Shown here one piece after another: positions 26,401 to 41,400 of a DNA stretch of 64,000 nt. The DNA comes from Symsagittifera roscoffensis (lineage: Eukaryota; Xenacoelomorpha; Acoela; Convolutidae): contig NC_087062.1 of the NCBI RefSeq assembly GCF_963678635.1, forward strand, positions 24,200,177 through 24,264,176, read 5' to 3'. A program made the translations under genes and the position numbers. The first letter of the stretch is position 1. Each line of letters starts with the position of its first letter. Under the pieces are notes generated by a model that saw nothing but the letters and a program-made list of their open reading frames with translations, was not told the DNA's origin and did not search any database.

Positions 26401-29400
26401 TACCCATTCAACCAGTTTTCTCTGAATGGGATAAGTTTACAAAGAAAAGTGCTAAACATAATTAGTTTTTGAAGCTCGAAAACGCTTCAACGTGGTATGT
26501 TTTTTCCTTCGAAATGTTAACAATTTTTCAAAAATTTTCCAGCAAGTTTGTTTTCGGTCTCTTTGTTCTTCTAAACTTTTTCAGCTGTCTGTTGGCAATG
26601 TTTTTAGCTTCACCGAGTTCATCAACTTCTTTCTAACTTTCTGTTGTCTACATTTTTATTCGAAACGTCCTGTTTGTTCAGCTGTGATGATAGTTGCTTG
26701 CAGGAATATCATCTGTCTAGTTTGACTGTTTTAGTTTCTGGATAATCGAATCACGAAGGAATTAAGGCTTAGGAATTAAGACTTTCAATTTAGACGTGAT
26801 ATTGTTTGTACAAGCAACCTAATTCCTAATTCCTTTCAAGTTCAAGTCAAGTCAATTTTGAAAATGGAACTTTTAAATAAATTTAAATGGTAAGCAAGTT
26901 ACACATTGCAATGGCAAAAGTGACAATTGTCTAAGAAGTAGATTGATTTTCAGTTTTAAAAGGAGACTAGAAATCATCCCAGCGGAGCAAAAAAAATTAA
27001 TGACAGATTGGGTTAGATTATGTGTTAATGGACGAAGTGAATACACCTATGTAAGTTGTTTTAAATGTCAATGAAAGAAGTAAAGGCATTTGTATGGGTC
27101 GTGATGATTAAGTTAAGTTTTTTGCGGTTTGGCTTTCGATTGATTTCAGTTCATTTCCTTTTCATTTCCCTTGTTAAAAGAATTTCAGTTAATTTCTCTT
27201 GTTAAAAGAAAGTCAAAATCCATTATAGAACATCAAAAGTGAAAAGGTCGCAGATCTACTTCTAATTTTGAAGATAATTATAATTTCTATGAGTCGATGA
27301 ACGTAGCTCAAACTCTTATAAAGGTGCTGATAATTTTTTTTAGTTTCGGGAAAAACTCGAAAAATTTGTTCAGGCTCAATTATGATTTTTCGCTATTTGA
27401 TTTTCAAGTTTTTTTGTAAGTTTTTTTCTTTGACGCTCGATGAAGGAGTTTGTTTTCCTTTTATAACAAACTTGTAGAAACGTTTGTTTCGAAAATGAAA
27501 TTTAATTATCAGATTTACCAGCGAGATAAATTGTACATATTGATCCAGTTCTCAGTCCAGTTCTTTTTGGATCATTTTCTCAGAAAGCGCTAATCATAAT
27601 TTTTTGTGAAATTCAAAGTGTTTTAATTGCATCTGTTTTTTATTTGAATTTCGAAATATGAATTTTCAAAAATTAAATCAGTTTTCTTTCTGTTTTCTTG
27701 AGTTCATTGCTCTTTTGCCAAATGTCAGTGGGCTATTTTTTATCTTTCTTGTCTTTTTGGACACCATTCCAACTGTCTGTTGCCTGATTTGAAATTTTTT
27801 TCGGGACATTTTTCTCCGAAAGATTTTTTCAAAGAAAGTACTGACGTATTTGTATTAGATGTTTTTTTTGGGCATCTGCTTTTTAAATAGATTTTTTACG
27901 GAAGAATCAGGTTTCATTTCAGGTTTCATTTCAACTTCAATTTGGGCTGGCTGTTTGGTCTTGACGAGTGTCTCTATACACGGGAAATATATGTTTGTTT
28001 TGTTCATAGCTATTCGCAAAGGCTTTCAAAGAATTCCTTCGCCTACTTGTTCAACTTTGCAACATCATGAATATGTTAACCTTAAATTTTCTAGTCTGTG
28101 GAGCCGCAAATTTCAAAGATTTGTTAGGTTTGTAGTGTTTGTCTAATCATGGTGGTTGAGGCTAAATAAAGTGCATTATTCAAAAGCCCTACTTTAAATC
28201 TAGGTTTGTGTGAAGCCTACCATACTAATGGTATTGGTAACATTGAATCCATACATTGATGAAAATGGACATTAGTTTTGGGTGTGGTGTCGGTAGTTAA
28301 TTTTCACCCTAAATGCAATTATTTTTTGTAACGTTAATCAAATTGGAAAGAAAGTTTGGATTAGTACCGTTGAGCATAGAAATAATATAATTAATATCAA
28401 CTGCTATTCTGTACATGTACATCAAATTAAATCCTGATTTTTTTTCAGTGTGAGGGAAAAACTGGGAAAGAAGGTGGTGAAAGCGTTGCGTCGAGCAGAC
28501 AGTGGTGTCACTCATGCAGCTGTGGAAATGCTATGTGCACTCATGCAGGTTTGTTCTGAAAGATTTAGATGAATGTATTTGATTGTCTTGGAAAAGAAGA
28601 GTTCTCGATATCAAACTAGCACTGCGTCATTTTTAAGCTGACGCTTGAGTAAATCGTAATAGAGTTCGTTTGATCTTGCCTTCACTCTGTAATATGAAAC
28701 CAGATGTAATTCAAAAATTGTCATGAGATTAGTGTGAGCCTATTCTTAGCCGATGCATGACAACTACGACTTGAAACAAGAGCAGAACAACAAGGCCTCC
28801 CTTCTAGCCTCCGACAAATTCGTCGACAGTCTCTTGGACCTCCTCTCGATCCACCTCTCCAGAGGCAGTGGTGCGCTAATCATAAGTGCACTGCTAGATT
28901 TCATCACGTACGCTTTGTGTGCACCCTACAGTGAAACTACGGATGGTGCTACATTCGATAAGCTATTGGACAAAGTGGCCAAGTTGGGCAGAATCATTTT
29001 CAAACTATTCCAACATCCATCCATGTCAATCACAAAAAGTGCAGGTTAGTGCTGTTGCAAAAATAAATCAATAAAAAAGACAAATTAAAAAATTTTGTTT
29101 TTAGTCATGAACGTAGTGAATACTCTTATATAGGTCTTGGTGATTTTTTTTGGGAACAAGTCTTGAAGTTTGTTCAGGCTAAAATTTGATTGTTCGCGGT
29201 TGGACTTAATTTTTTTTAAGTTCAAAGGAAGGCAACGTCAACTATCGAACAGCAAAAGCGTAAATGTCACGAAAAATATGATCTACTTCTAGTTTCGAAA
29301 TGATATTTTGATTTTCCAGAATAAAAGATTTAGCTATGATCCAGTTGTCTCAAATTGGGTTATTTTTATCAAAACAGTGTCAATCATATTTTGCTCTTGA

Positions 29401-32400
29401 AATTCAACGAGCGTTTGGGCATATATTATTGTTCCGACTTTCGATACGAAAGTAACGGAATATTTGTGCTCGGGTGGGTTTTTTTTCTTCAGACAAATTT
29501 CGACTTTTTAACTAGCCATTTTTGACGGAATTTTTTTTTAGATCATTCGAAAGGTATTGTTGCACTGAGCTCAAATTTGAAAAGATATTTCACCTGTGAT
29601 CATTTTTCGTAAAGTTACGGGGGTTTAAAGATTGCCATTTTGGCCAATTTGGGACAATTAACGCGCGATATATTTCGCGCTATTAACGCGTAAGCGGAGA
29701 GTTAATCCGTCTTAGAAATCGTTCCAAATTGGTTAAAAGAAGCTTATGTACCATAATTGATTTGTTACAAGGAGCGAAATCTATCCTTTTGTACTTTGTA
29801 TGGTGTGTGGGGGGATGATTTTTATACAAAAATTTTCAAATTTAAGAAAAAAAATTTTCATTTTTTTTATTTCATTTAATTTTTTTATGTTATTGCTGCT
29901 GCTCCATAAACCTTAAAAGGCAGTCGGAACATTCAGGGCTTCGCCTTGATACGAGCAGTCTTGTTTTACTTGAAATTGTACAATTGAAGTTTTTTTGTTT
30001 TCTTGCGTTCATTGATTCTTTTATAACGGTGTGTTGTTAGTTTTACTTTTACTGCTCAAGTTACAGCCTAAAAAACTGACAATATGCTTTTATATTAACT
30101 TAAAAGAATGTATGAACACAGACTGATCGTTATGCTCGTTACCAGATATGCTCATTTTCGGAATTTTTCTTAATCGGTGTCGAATAGTTGTTGGTACATA
30201 AATATTAAAAACCATAAATTTTAGACAGTATCACAAATCAAGTGGTTTTATTTGAGTAGTGCGAACTTAATACGACCAAATAGATTGTCGCAATTCAATT
30301 TGGAATGGGTGTATAGTGTGGAACAGTTGGCCATGCTTGAATAAATTGCGTTATGCTTCTAGTATCACAAATAAATTCTGCACAGAGCGCATAAATTAGT
30401 CCAGAGCCTTGGCGAATTGGAAATTTTTGAGGCCCCAGAACTTGACAAAAAATGATCAGAGCAAAGCGTTGTGTGATAGTAGGATACAACTTTTTCTTAA
30501 ACCAAGTTGCAATTAAAAGTCGCATTGCCAATATAAGGCCACGTGCTTTGACATTTGATTCGTTATTATTTAAAACAAAGGGCTCTTTTTTAAATCATCC
30601 ATTGAAGCGAAAAAAGTCTTTTGTTTCACACAACAGTGCCCTATTAATAACTCAGAAATTTTCCAAATCAGTAGGTTTGACAAAATTTGGCTGTACGCTT
30701 TTCAATTTTTCAATTTTCAATATCCGATATTGCAATGTTTAATTTTTTTTTTGGTTTTCCAGTTCAAGTTCAATGTTTATTTCATCAAGTTTGAATTTAG
30801 CAACTCAATAGTGGGATGTTGTCAGGGTTTTCCCAGCTTTTGCGATTCTGGCCTCCATATATGAATAACCAAAACCTTTTAATTTACGAGATACGGCCAT
30901 TTTCGAGATTTTTCAAAATTTTCTAGAAAATGTTTGAAATTGTACCCACTAGTTGGGTGCTGTCAGGGTACTTTCATGGGTTGCAAATCTTGCCTCCAAA
31001 TTTCACTTCTCAAACCGTTGTAGTTTTCGAGATGTGATGATTTCGAAAATTTTTCAGAGAACTTAGATTATATAAAATTCACAAATTTTGAAGTTCTAAT
31101 CTCTATATTGAGGCTTTGTCAGGGTACTCTCAGGAGTTGCAAGTTTTGCGTCTAAATATGACTGCTCAAAACCCAGATATGACATTTTTGGGATTTTTTC
31201 GAAAAAATTTCCGAAAACTTGACTTGAAACTTTTTTCAAAACTTGAAATTCCTTAACTGAGTTGTGGCTCTCAGAGTAACCTCAGGGGTTAAGAATGCCC
31301 AAATCTTTTTAGTTAATGAGATGCGACGATTTTTGTAATTTTCAGAAAACTTATAATTACATAATTGCAAAAATTGAAATTTTCAATCCTGTAGTTGTGT
31401 GCTGTCACAGTACTGTCAAGGATTGTGAATATTGCCTTCAAATAAGACAGCTCAAATCTTGGAAATTTTCGAGATGTGACATTTCATCTGGTTTTCAAAA
31501 AAATATATCTTTTTTTAGAAAAGATAAGTTTGAAGTTTCTCAAAGTTTGAATTTCCCAACGTTGTAGCTGGGTACTGTAAGAGTACTATCACGGGTGGCA
31601 AATCTTGCTTCCATTTGCGACTGCTCGGTTGCTTTTAATTTCCGAGATGCGACGTTTTTTAGTTCATTTTGAGTTTTTCATGGAACTTTTCACAAAAATT
31701 TATGGTTTTTCAAAATTTGTATTAAAAAACTTGCAAAATTTGTAATTACGAATTTAGCAACTCAATTGGGTGCTGTCAGAGTAAACTCAAAGTATGCCGA
31801 TCTTTTTTCAATATATGCGGTTTTTTATGAGTTGTTTAAAATTCGAAGCACCGGAGGTGCGTTAAACGCTAGTTACTTTGATGCTTGTGGGGAACCTAAT
31901 TAAAGTTATGGGATTTTTCTGATGATTTTTCTAAAATTTCATATTACCAATCAATTAAATTGTTCGAAAAATGAACGCAAATCGCTCTCAAATTACGCAA
32001 GTGAAAACGGCGCGAAAACACGAGTTTTCAGCGGAATATCAGTTATCTATTGATCCAGTTTTTTCTGATTGGGTTAGTTGTATCAAAAATGTGTCAATCA
32101 TTGGCTTCTGGACATTCAAAGAGATTAAAAATAATGTATTTTCCACCGAGTTTTTTTTCGGTTTCTGTGAATTTTTGACACTTTTTTATTTTTCTGTGTG
32201 CTACGGTTTTTCGTTTCCCTTTTTGAAGAAATTGATGGAATGTTTCGGTATGGTATTGTCAGACTTTCGCATTATTCAGACAAAATTTGGCATTCAAATC
32301 AGCCGTCAGAATTTTCACTGCATCTGAAATATTATGATGTCATGAGCTTAAATTTAAAAACTTGTTTCAACCGGGACTATTTTTCGTTAAGTTATGAGGG

Positions 32401-35400
32401 TTTGGTAAATACCAACATAGGATAATTAATGGAGCTATTTACCAGTTTTCTAATAACGGGTAGCGTCTGCGGTTAATAAATTTGTTGCAAATTGCATTGA
32501 TATAACTTAATGATCCAAATAACTTCCTACAAGATGAAGTAATAACTTCTTACAAGATGAGAAGTTTTTCAATTTGTACTTGATATTGCGTGCGAAGGGA
32601 AAGCTTCTGGGCTTTAATCTGATTCAAGCAGTATTGTTCTGTATTTACGTTGCTCGATGGAAATATTGGCTTTTTTCGTCTTTTAAATAGACTATCAGTT
32701 TTGGTTAGGCTTATGTGAGGTAAATACTCGAAATTGCAAGCTCATCCTTTCAATTAATGTTTGAATTGTGATTGCAGCGCAGACAGGTTAGGAATCAAAT
32801 AAAAACATAGTACATGGTTGTGTGATTTTTATCATATTGAAACCTTCTTAGCCAAGGTTCGAGCTGATTTGAAAGATTCTGAAAGTTTCCCCGGTGCTGA
32901 GAAAAACCGCTGATCTGATTCTTTTTTCGCTCGTGACACTTCATCTATTTCTTTCCATCATTGCCTCCGGTGTCTCCTCTTTATCGTCGCTGGCTATTTC
33001 ATTTCGCAAAAGGACATTTGAATTGTCATTTAAATTGATTAAACCCTTTTTTGCATAACTTGCGTACTCTCACCTCCGTAAAAAAATCGACAAAAATCTA
33101 TTCAGTTTGAGTATTACACCTACGGACTAGTGAGCATTAGTGTTATAGTACGAGTATTTTTTCTAACCTTTTTTCGAATAGTAATAAATTAACACAGTTG
33201 ATACATTTTAAATTCATCAAAGGAACCGAAACAAGTTATTTGTTTCAAACAACATAACAATACTTTAAACTCGATTACAGAAACTTTCTAACTCAATATC
33301 TTCTAAGAGCAATTTTTTTGGAATGCATAATTTATACATCATGTGGTTTTATGCATTGCGATTTGTTACATGCAAAGTTAGTGTGGAGGCCTTCAGTTTG
33401 TTATAATCCAAATTATTACTTGCAAAATTGAGTCTATTTGTAATCGGTGCCACTTTTGCAGAATGGTATTGGCAATTTGTTAACATATGTAGCTGCTTTA
33501 TTTGTGACTAGTGTTTGACGGTTGTTAAGCGTTCGTGGCCCATGCGTAGCAAAGTTTTACTAATTCGAGGCTTTTTCTCTCCTTTCGTATTTCACTTTAT
33601 AAAAAGTGCTTTTTGTCGTTTTCCTGCTAGTGTTTGCGGAGCGCAGCTTAACCTCTGTGTTTATAGTTGTGTTCCGAAGTTGTTACTGCGTTCGAAACCT
33701 CTGTTACTTGCACAGAAGTCGGGTATTTTTTCTAAAGACGGACGAAATAATTTGATTTCTCATCGACCGCATACATATTCGAACACGATAATGATTAAAT
33801 CTAAAAAAAATCGACAATATCTCGAGGTGAGTCGAATTTATTTCGGCAGGTATGATCATGCGAGCTCTGATAGAGGAAGGAACAGAGACTAACGCCAGAC
33901 ACATGCAGGAGTTGGCACTTGCGGAAGGTGCATTTCCTAAGCATTTGCTGACAGCACTGTTCACTGATATCACACCTGGTGCGAGAGGAGTGGACCGGAA
34001 AATGCTGGCGTCAAGGTTAGAATTTATAATGATAAACCATTGTTTAATGATTATAGGAGATTATCCGGGTTACGAAGAAAAAGAATCAGATTAATTAAAT
34101 AAAGTTGTTCGAATCCTTGCAGATACGCAGAGTGGTACCGAACCGAATCATGTACAATTTATGAATTGAGTATTCATGCGTTATGTACCACTAATTTGTA
34201 AACGTTGAAAATTCTTTAATCTCTGTTTAATTGGTACAAGATACTAACTGACTTTTTTTTTACAGACAACTGAGTCGCTACTTGATCGGGCTGTGGTACA
34301 CAGGCAACGATGAGGCCCTAGATCTCCTGAAGAGGATATTCCCAGCGGGACTCTTGTCTTTCCTCCTGTCAGACGAGACACCGCCCTCGAATGAATTCGA
34401 GCTACTTTTGGTCAGACCGGACAATTTGAAGGTGGCACAGGAGCAGAGCTCCAAGCCAAAGAAACTCATCAACATTAACATTCCGACACATGAAGTAGAA
34501 AGGTAGCTTCAACGTTTGATAACATTTGAATGAAACTGCACGAATGGTACTTGTGAAGTGTTGTACTTTTTCTGGTGGCGAGTTAAGCTTCGGGACACTC
34601 TAGCTGGCTTCTTCATTAAAGCGAATTGCATTTCTACTGCCTACCGTAGATTGATGTTAAATATCAATTTTGACGAAATTTGCCGTTTTCGTTTCCACTT
34701 TTTGGTTGCCTCAGTGATGATGGTTTTCGAACAAGTTTACCACATTAAAAAAATTTTCCCCAATTTTTTTTTGGAGTCAATGAACGTAGCTCAGATTCTT
34801 CTATGGGTCGTGATGATTTTTTTTTCAGGAAGTCTTGAAATATGTTCAGGCTCAAATTTTATTTTTCGCAGTTTGGCTTGATTTCTTTTTAAGTTCAGTT
34901 CATTTCATTTGTTGAAAGGAAGGCAAACTCTAATATCGAACAGAAAATGTGTAAAAGTCACGAAAAACGTGATCGACTTCTAGTTTCGATTCTAGTTTCG
35001 AAGTGGATTTTGATTTTCAAATTTCCCAGCTGAAATAAAAATTTTCTTATTTATCCAGTTTTCTCAAGCTGGGTTAATGTTATCAAAAAAGCACCAATCA
35101 TAAATTTTTCTTGAAATTCAGACAACTATTTTCTTTGACATTCGAAAGCTGAATCTTTAAAGTCAGTATTTATTTTCTGTTTTTTTTTTGCGTTCATTGG
35201 CTGTTTTTTAACTGTCATTGACTAATGCTGTAGAACAATGCCAGTAAAGCTTCCAGTCGTTGGAAACTGAGTTTACGCTTGAAAAAAGCACGTTTCTCGA
35301 CTTCTGTGACGCTGCTGCGAAACATTAATTAATGAATGTGTGATGGGTTTCAAGTTGCATATGGCTTCAGGTATCTCTCCCACTGGAAAGGCAAGCTGGG

Positions 35401-38400
35401 CATTCCTCCTTCTGCAGGCGGTGGCCTGAACCAGAAGAGTTCAGAGGAGAACCGACCGATTGTGTTGAGGAGGAGGAGACAAAGGGTGAAGGCGGGTGAG
35501 AACTGGGCCCTGTTCTACTACAACTTCAACCAGGACCACCAGATATCTAACCTTATCTGGAACCACAAGGTAACCAGCATTGAAAACACTCATTGCCTTC
35601 TTTTGCTTGTAATCTGAATTTTTTTTCTCGTTCTAGGGAATCCAAAAAGTTGTTTTCCAACTGATTGCTTTTTAGACTAGAGAAGAAGTTCGCGAGACAC
35701 TCGAGAATGAACTGAGAGCATTCACGACCGACACAGAATTGTCGGCAAATGAGAACATTGCTTGGAACCACAGGGAGTTCCAAGTGCGCTACACGTGTCT
35801 TGCAGAAGAGATCAAAATCGGAGACTATTTCTTAAGGGTTCTCTTAGACGAAAGTGAAGACAAACTATTTTTCCAGAGCCCCTATGATTTCTTCAACGAT
35901 CTCTATCATCGATTTTTGACATCGCAGAGAAGCGATATGCGGTGCATTTGTCTGCAAGCGATGACAATTGTATATAGAAAATGCCATACAGACATTGGTC
36001 CTTTCAACGACACTCAGTTTATTTTCCAGAACTTAGAGAAAACAAATGAGCGAGGCGAGCGAGATCGATTGGTGCAGTTTATCGAGGCTTTGATGAATAA
36101 TGAGCGAAACGCGAAGCTACTATTGGACTGTAACGGAGTCAAAGTGTTGGTAGAACTGTTGACCTTAGCTCATTTGCATACAACGAGAGCCACGGTGCCT
36201 TTGCAGTCGAATTTGATCGAAGCTTCCCCTGAAATGACTGGAGGCGCTTCGAGCGAGAAAGAGTGGTTCTATACTCAAACTGATAACAAGAAGCAGGGGC
36301 CAATCTCATTTGAAGATGTGAAAGAAATGTTCAGCAAAGGATCTTTTGACTCGAAGACGAAATTCTGGGCCCAAGGGATGGAAGGTACGTCCAATAGTTA
36401 CGAATTCAAATACTTTTATTTCGCATAAATGAAATAAGTTTAATATGCACTCGTGTGCCGTCAAGATTTGAGCTGAATTCATGTTATTTGCCAAAAAGAT
36501 CTGAAAATTCTTTTTTTTCTGTATTTGGCTAAAAATATTTTTTCCAAGGTTGGAAGACGATGAGAAATATCTCGCAGTTGAAGTGGGCAATATTGGCCAA
36601 TGACCAGGCAGTGATGAATGAGTCGGAGCTGTGTGTGAGAGTGTTGAACATCCTGAATAAGATATGCTCCCTCTACAGCAGCAGAGATGCAGCAGGAGCT
36701 GTCATCAGGCCTCTGCCAAGGATCAGACGAATGCTGTCGGAGCCAGCCAACTTGCCTCACCTCGTGCAGGTAGGTTCTCAAACTCGTATTTTTATGACTG
36801 TTAAAACTGATTAGCGTTAGTTAGCTGTAAAAATGAAGACTACCGGTTTAAAATATAGTTGTACGGAAATGACAGGAAGAATTTCGTCCCTTGTATTTAA
36901 AATTTAAAATCTGAAAAAATATTTAGGGAAAACTGACGGAAAGTTTTTGAATAATTGTTAAAGTTCTATTTAAGTAGATCCTCAATAGACGCAAACAGTA
37001 TTTTTTCTAGCATATACTAGTAAAACATCTTAAGAATTACAAATTTTCAGCAGTACTGATCTGTTGGTAAGTTGCTGTAAGATATACATGTGATAATATT
37101 AAGCGTCGATGAACGTAGTTCAGACTCTTATATGGGTCGCGATGATTTTTTAAAAAAAATTTTCAGGAAAAGTCATGAATTATGTTCAGACTCAAATTTG
37201 ATTTTTCGCAGTTTGAATTTAAGTTTTTTTTTAGTTCAATTCATTTCTTCTGTTAAGAGCAAGGCAAACTCCAATATCGAAAACCAAAAGTGTAAAGGTC
37301 ACGAAAAAATGATCGATTTCTAGTTTCGAAACTAGAATTTAGTTTTCAGATTTCCCAGCGAAATAAAAAAACTTACCTTTCAATCCAGTTTTTTCAAGTT
37401 CAGTCAATTTAAGTAAAAAGTGTCAGTTAAAAATTGTTCTAGAAATTCAAAGAGCTTTAAGTGCATCAATTTTTTTCTTCAAGTCAGTATTTTTTTCTGT
37501 TTACTTGCGTTCATTGACTCTTTTCCAACTGTCTGTTGGCTGTGTTTACATATGACATATACACGGGATAAGTGAGCTTGATCTATTTTAGTTGTTGCTG
37601 ACATTCGATCCAGTGATAGTGGAAAAGACTGTGTACCTGGTGCATAACATCATGCTAGACAACCCACTGGTGTCCCGACTCTACACCTCCGGCCTCTTCT
37701 TCTTCATACTCATGTACACTGGATCCAACATCCTCCCCATCTCAGAACTGCTTCATTACACGCACACCAAACAGGCAGGGACTTAGAAATATCAAAAAAT
37801 TAATGTCTATCAGGAGTCTATACTACAAAATCAGTTTGATTTGGACCTTCGATTTTGGCACGGAGTTGATCTGTTTTTTTTGTGACGAGGTTTGGTTTCA
37901 AGTTACCACTTTTGTGAGACCGAAACAATCGTGATATGTTAACATTTTGTTTGAAAATTGTCAAAAGTGATTAAATAAGCAATTTCGTAGATTAAAAAAT
38001 TTTCGTAGTTTGATTTGATAATATTTTTCTGATTGTCCTGTTGTTTGCGATATGTAATTATGTTTCTGCTGCCAGGCATTCAGAGCAGTGGATGACACAA
38101 ATTCCGACGTCATGAGAACCAGCATATTGGGAGCCCTCTTGCCGCATGCAATGGTTTATTTCTTGGAGAACCACGGTGCTAATCAATTTGCAACTGTGTT
38201 CCTCGGAGAATACGACACACCAGAAGCGATCTGGTCCAACTCTATGAGACAACACTTGATCTTGAAGATCGCTCAACATATTGCTGACTTTTCGCCACGA
38301 TTGAGAAGTAATAACAAAGCAGTTTATCAGTACTGCTCGTTGCCAGTTGTTTTCTATCCGCAGTTGCAAGGAGAATTGTTCGTCAACATTTTCTACCTGA

Positions 38401-41400
38401 GAAACTTTTGTAACACCCAAAAGTTTCCGAATTGGAATGTTGGGGATCCAGTGGCGCTTCTAAGAGACTGTTTGGATACATGGAGGAAGGAGGTTGCGAA
38501 GAAGCCTGGGTCGTTTAACGAGAAGGAGGCGTTTGAGAAACTAGGTCTGACTCCGGGTCAAGAGTACACTGAGAGCGAAGTGAGAAGAGCGTACTTCAAA
38601 TTGGCTCAGAAATATCACCCGGACAAGAATCCAGAAGGAAGAGTAAGTATCTTTTTGTGAATTTGTTTTCTTCGCTCAATCAACTTCTTATGTACCGTTT
38701 TTTCTCGAGCTGGACAGTTAATTTTGGCAACTAGCAAATATTGGGTCCTGTATCGCAATGTTTTTGTGGTCGGGTATCATATGATATTAATTTTAATAGC
38801 GGGTTTTGTAACCCCTTTTTTGCTAATAATGATCCGAATGAAGTGCAAATATTGACTTTGATTCTTATTCCAGGAGATCTTTGAGGAAGTAAATACTGCG
38901 TACGAATTCTTGTGTCAAAGGAGAGCAAACAGTATCTCAGATGGACCCAACCCAGTACACATTGACTTGCTGCTGAAAACACAGAGCATCCTATTCAACA
39001 ACTACTCACAAGGTATACTGATTTACACGTCGAGGTCACAATTAAAAGCATGCTAAAGGAGAAAAATTTGATCTTTATCAGTCGAGAATTATTTTTTATT
39101 CTCACTATGCAACCGCCATAGCAAAAAGTATTTCTTATCTTGCGTGTTCAGTGTGGATACTCAATATTTGAAGTTTGTTTTATTAGAACTGCAGCCTTAC
39201 AAATATGCGGGATACCCGAATCTCCTGGCCACTATCCAAATGGAGATCCAGGACGAAGCTCTGTACGCCAGAGAACTGCCTCTGCTGCCCTCAGCCACAG
39301 AACTGGCATATCAAACAGTCCACTGTTCTGCCCTGAATGCGGAGGAACTGCGAAGAGAGCATGGATTATTAATACTCAGGGATGCCATGCTGAAGTGCTT
39401 CACAGCTGTGACAAAAGACTCAAAAGTAGAAGAATTCCAGGTAAAGTTTGCCAAGAAGTTAGACGTGCAATGTTTCATTGTTCGATACGAGTCTTGCCAA
39501 CAAATCACATCGTCTGTGAAACGTAGCAATTTAAATCCTGTCACCGTATGTGAAATTGAATGTTTAGAAGACAAGTTCAATTTTTGAGATACGTTAAAAC
39601 AAAAATATCGGTCATTCTGCAAGTTTTGAACGATATTTTCTAAGTTTGTGGGGCAATCATATAGATGAACATCCCTTGAAAAACGTGTTGTTTTGACGAT
39701 TCAGGTGCAAGTGTGTAAGAACGTGATCATGTGTTTCACTGTGGCAGCCCAGTTCGAAGACAGTAGGAAGGAGCTGTTAGAAATGCCAGCAGTGGTCAAC
39801 AACCTCTGTCGTCTCATGGCTATTCAGGTAGGTTGTTTATCAAATGAAATCGACAAACGTTTCTCGCAAGGACCAAAACCACGATAGTTGGCTTTATTTT
39901 TTTCATCAGTAGGTCATTTCTTATGCCCGAAGATCTTATAATTTGTTTTCTCCACATATCAACATTTCCACTGTTAAGCCTCAGTGAAAAAAAGGAAACA
40001 AACGAAACTCGGAAATGAAACTGTTTTTAAAGAGTCATGAACGTAGTGAAGACTCTTAGTAAGGTCTTGGTGATTTTTTTATCAGGAAAAAGTGTTAAAG
40101 TTTGTTCACGCTCACTTTTGATTTTTCGCGGTTTGACTTATGATTTCTTTTTAAGTTGACTTCATTTCCTTTGTTAAAATGCAACCAAACTCCACAGCAA
40201 AAGAAAAAGGTTGCGAAAAAAATGACCGACTTAGTTTTGAAAGTGAATTCTTATTTTCAATTTTGTCAGCTTAATAAAAATTTTATTTTACTTGCGTAAT
40301 TACTCATTTCCAATCTTCGATAGGCTATGTTTTTTTTTCATTGCACTTTATAGCTGCTTTTTTTCGTGGTCTCGTAAGTGTTTGATAAGAAAATATTCGC
40401 CTCTGTGTAAATGCTGGATTCGGATTGGAGGAAAATTCCCAACGTAGAACCAAGATTAAATCCCCCAGCGGCTTTGAGGAGAAGTTAACTTGGTCCAAGA
40501 TTAAAGTTTAAAGATTTTCAACTGATACATTTTTTTCTCTAAAACTCAGTTGAAAGTTTTTCTCTAAAGAACAGTAGTTTCTCTGCGTCCTTGAATTCTT
40601 TGGTTTTCCTAACTGTCTGTTGATTATGTATTATCTAGAGTAATGAACGTAGTGAAGATTCTTATATAGGTTTTGCTGATGTTTTTTTGTTTTTTTTTCC
40701 GGAAAAAGTTAAAATATTGATGCACTTAGGTATATATGCACTTTTCGAGTTCATTGAAATTCATCTACTGAAAGTGACGTAAATAGTACTCTCCAAATAC
40801 AAACGTGCAAATGGCGCAAAAATTCGTGAACGATTTCTTGTTTCAAAAGTGGTATTTAGTTTTTATATTTCCAGCGGAATAAAAACTTAACCTGCTGATC
40901 CAGTTTTCTCAAATTGGTTTAATTTTTATCAAAAGGGTTTCAATCATAAATTGATCTGGAAATTCAAAGAGCTTTAATGTCACCTTTTTTTGAAAATTTG
41001 AAAGTTGATATCTCAAAAAATTCAGTATTTTTTTCTTTTTATTTGCGTTCATTGAGTCTTTTAATACATAATTTTTTTGAAATTCGAAAAATATGTTTTT
41101 CAAAAGTAAGTCAGTTTTTTTTTGTTTCCTGACGTTCATGGCTTTTTTCCAACTGTCTGTGGTATGTTTTATATAACTAAATCCTTTCCAACGTATTCAT
41201 GGAGACGTTGCGAAATGTTTTACATATGTGGTGAGGATATAATTAGTCAGAATTATATATTTAATAGGCAGCTCAGTTCGATCAACTTCAGGTTCGTTTT
41301 ATTATGGGCTAAGTTATTTGAATAGGTAGTTACTGGGCAACATTATTTAATTACTGTATTGTTTAAATAACAGCATCTTTTAAGAGTAATGAACGTAGTG

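Larger units (their letters stand above)
23378..28448. other. 5-kb intron made of repeats
   Basis: No coding exon is seen. In order it holds a family A head fused to the SINE-like composite (23480-24125), family A copies (about 24150-24447 and 24745-25145), a partial family A tail (about 25200-25385), a direct duplication (25380-26060 and 26147-26810), a family A copy (27291-27740), a second short tail (to about 27790) and unassigned AT-rich sequence to 28448. Confidence 0.7.
29045..33849. other. 4.8-kb intron made of repeats
   Basis: It holds family A (29104-30045) with element C nested inside, degraded SINE-like body (about 30540-30740), a Helitron-like element (about 30755-31872), family A-like sequence (about 31890-32220), a decayed element C (about 32240-32660) and a SINE-like composite (about 33110-33670). 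Between about 30046 and 30540 and between about 32660 and 33110 I see no recognisable feature. Confidence 0.7.

Noticed and set aside
36306-36781. Minus-strand frames opposite DNAJC13 exons
   Set aside because: They are antisense shadows of conserved plus-strand exons.
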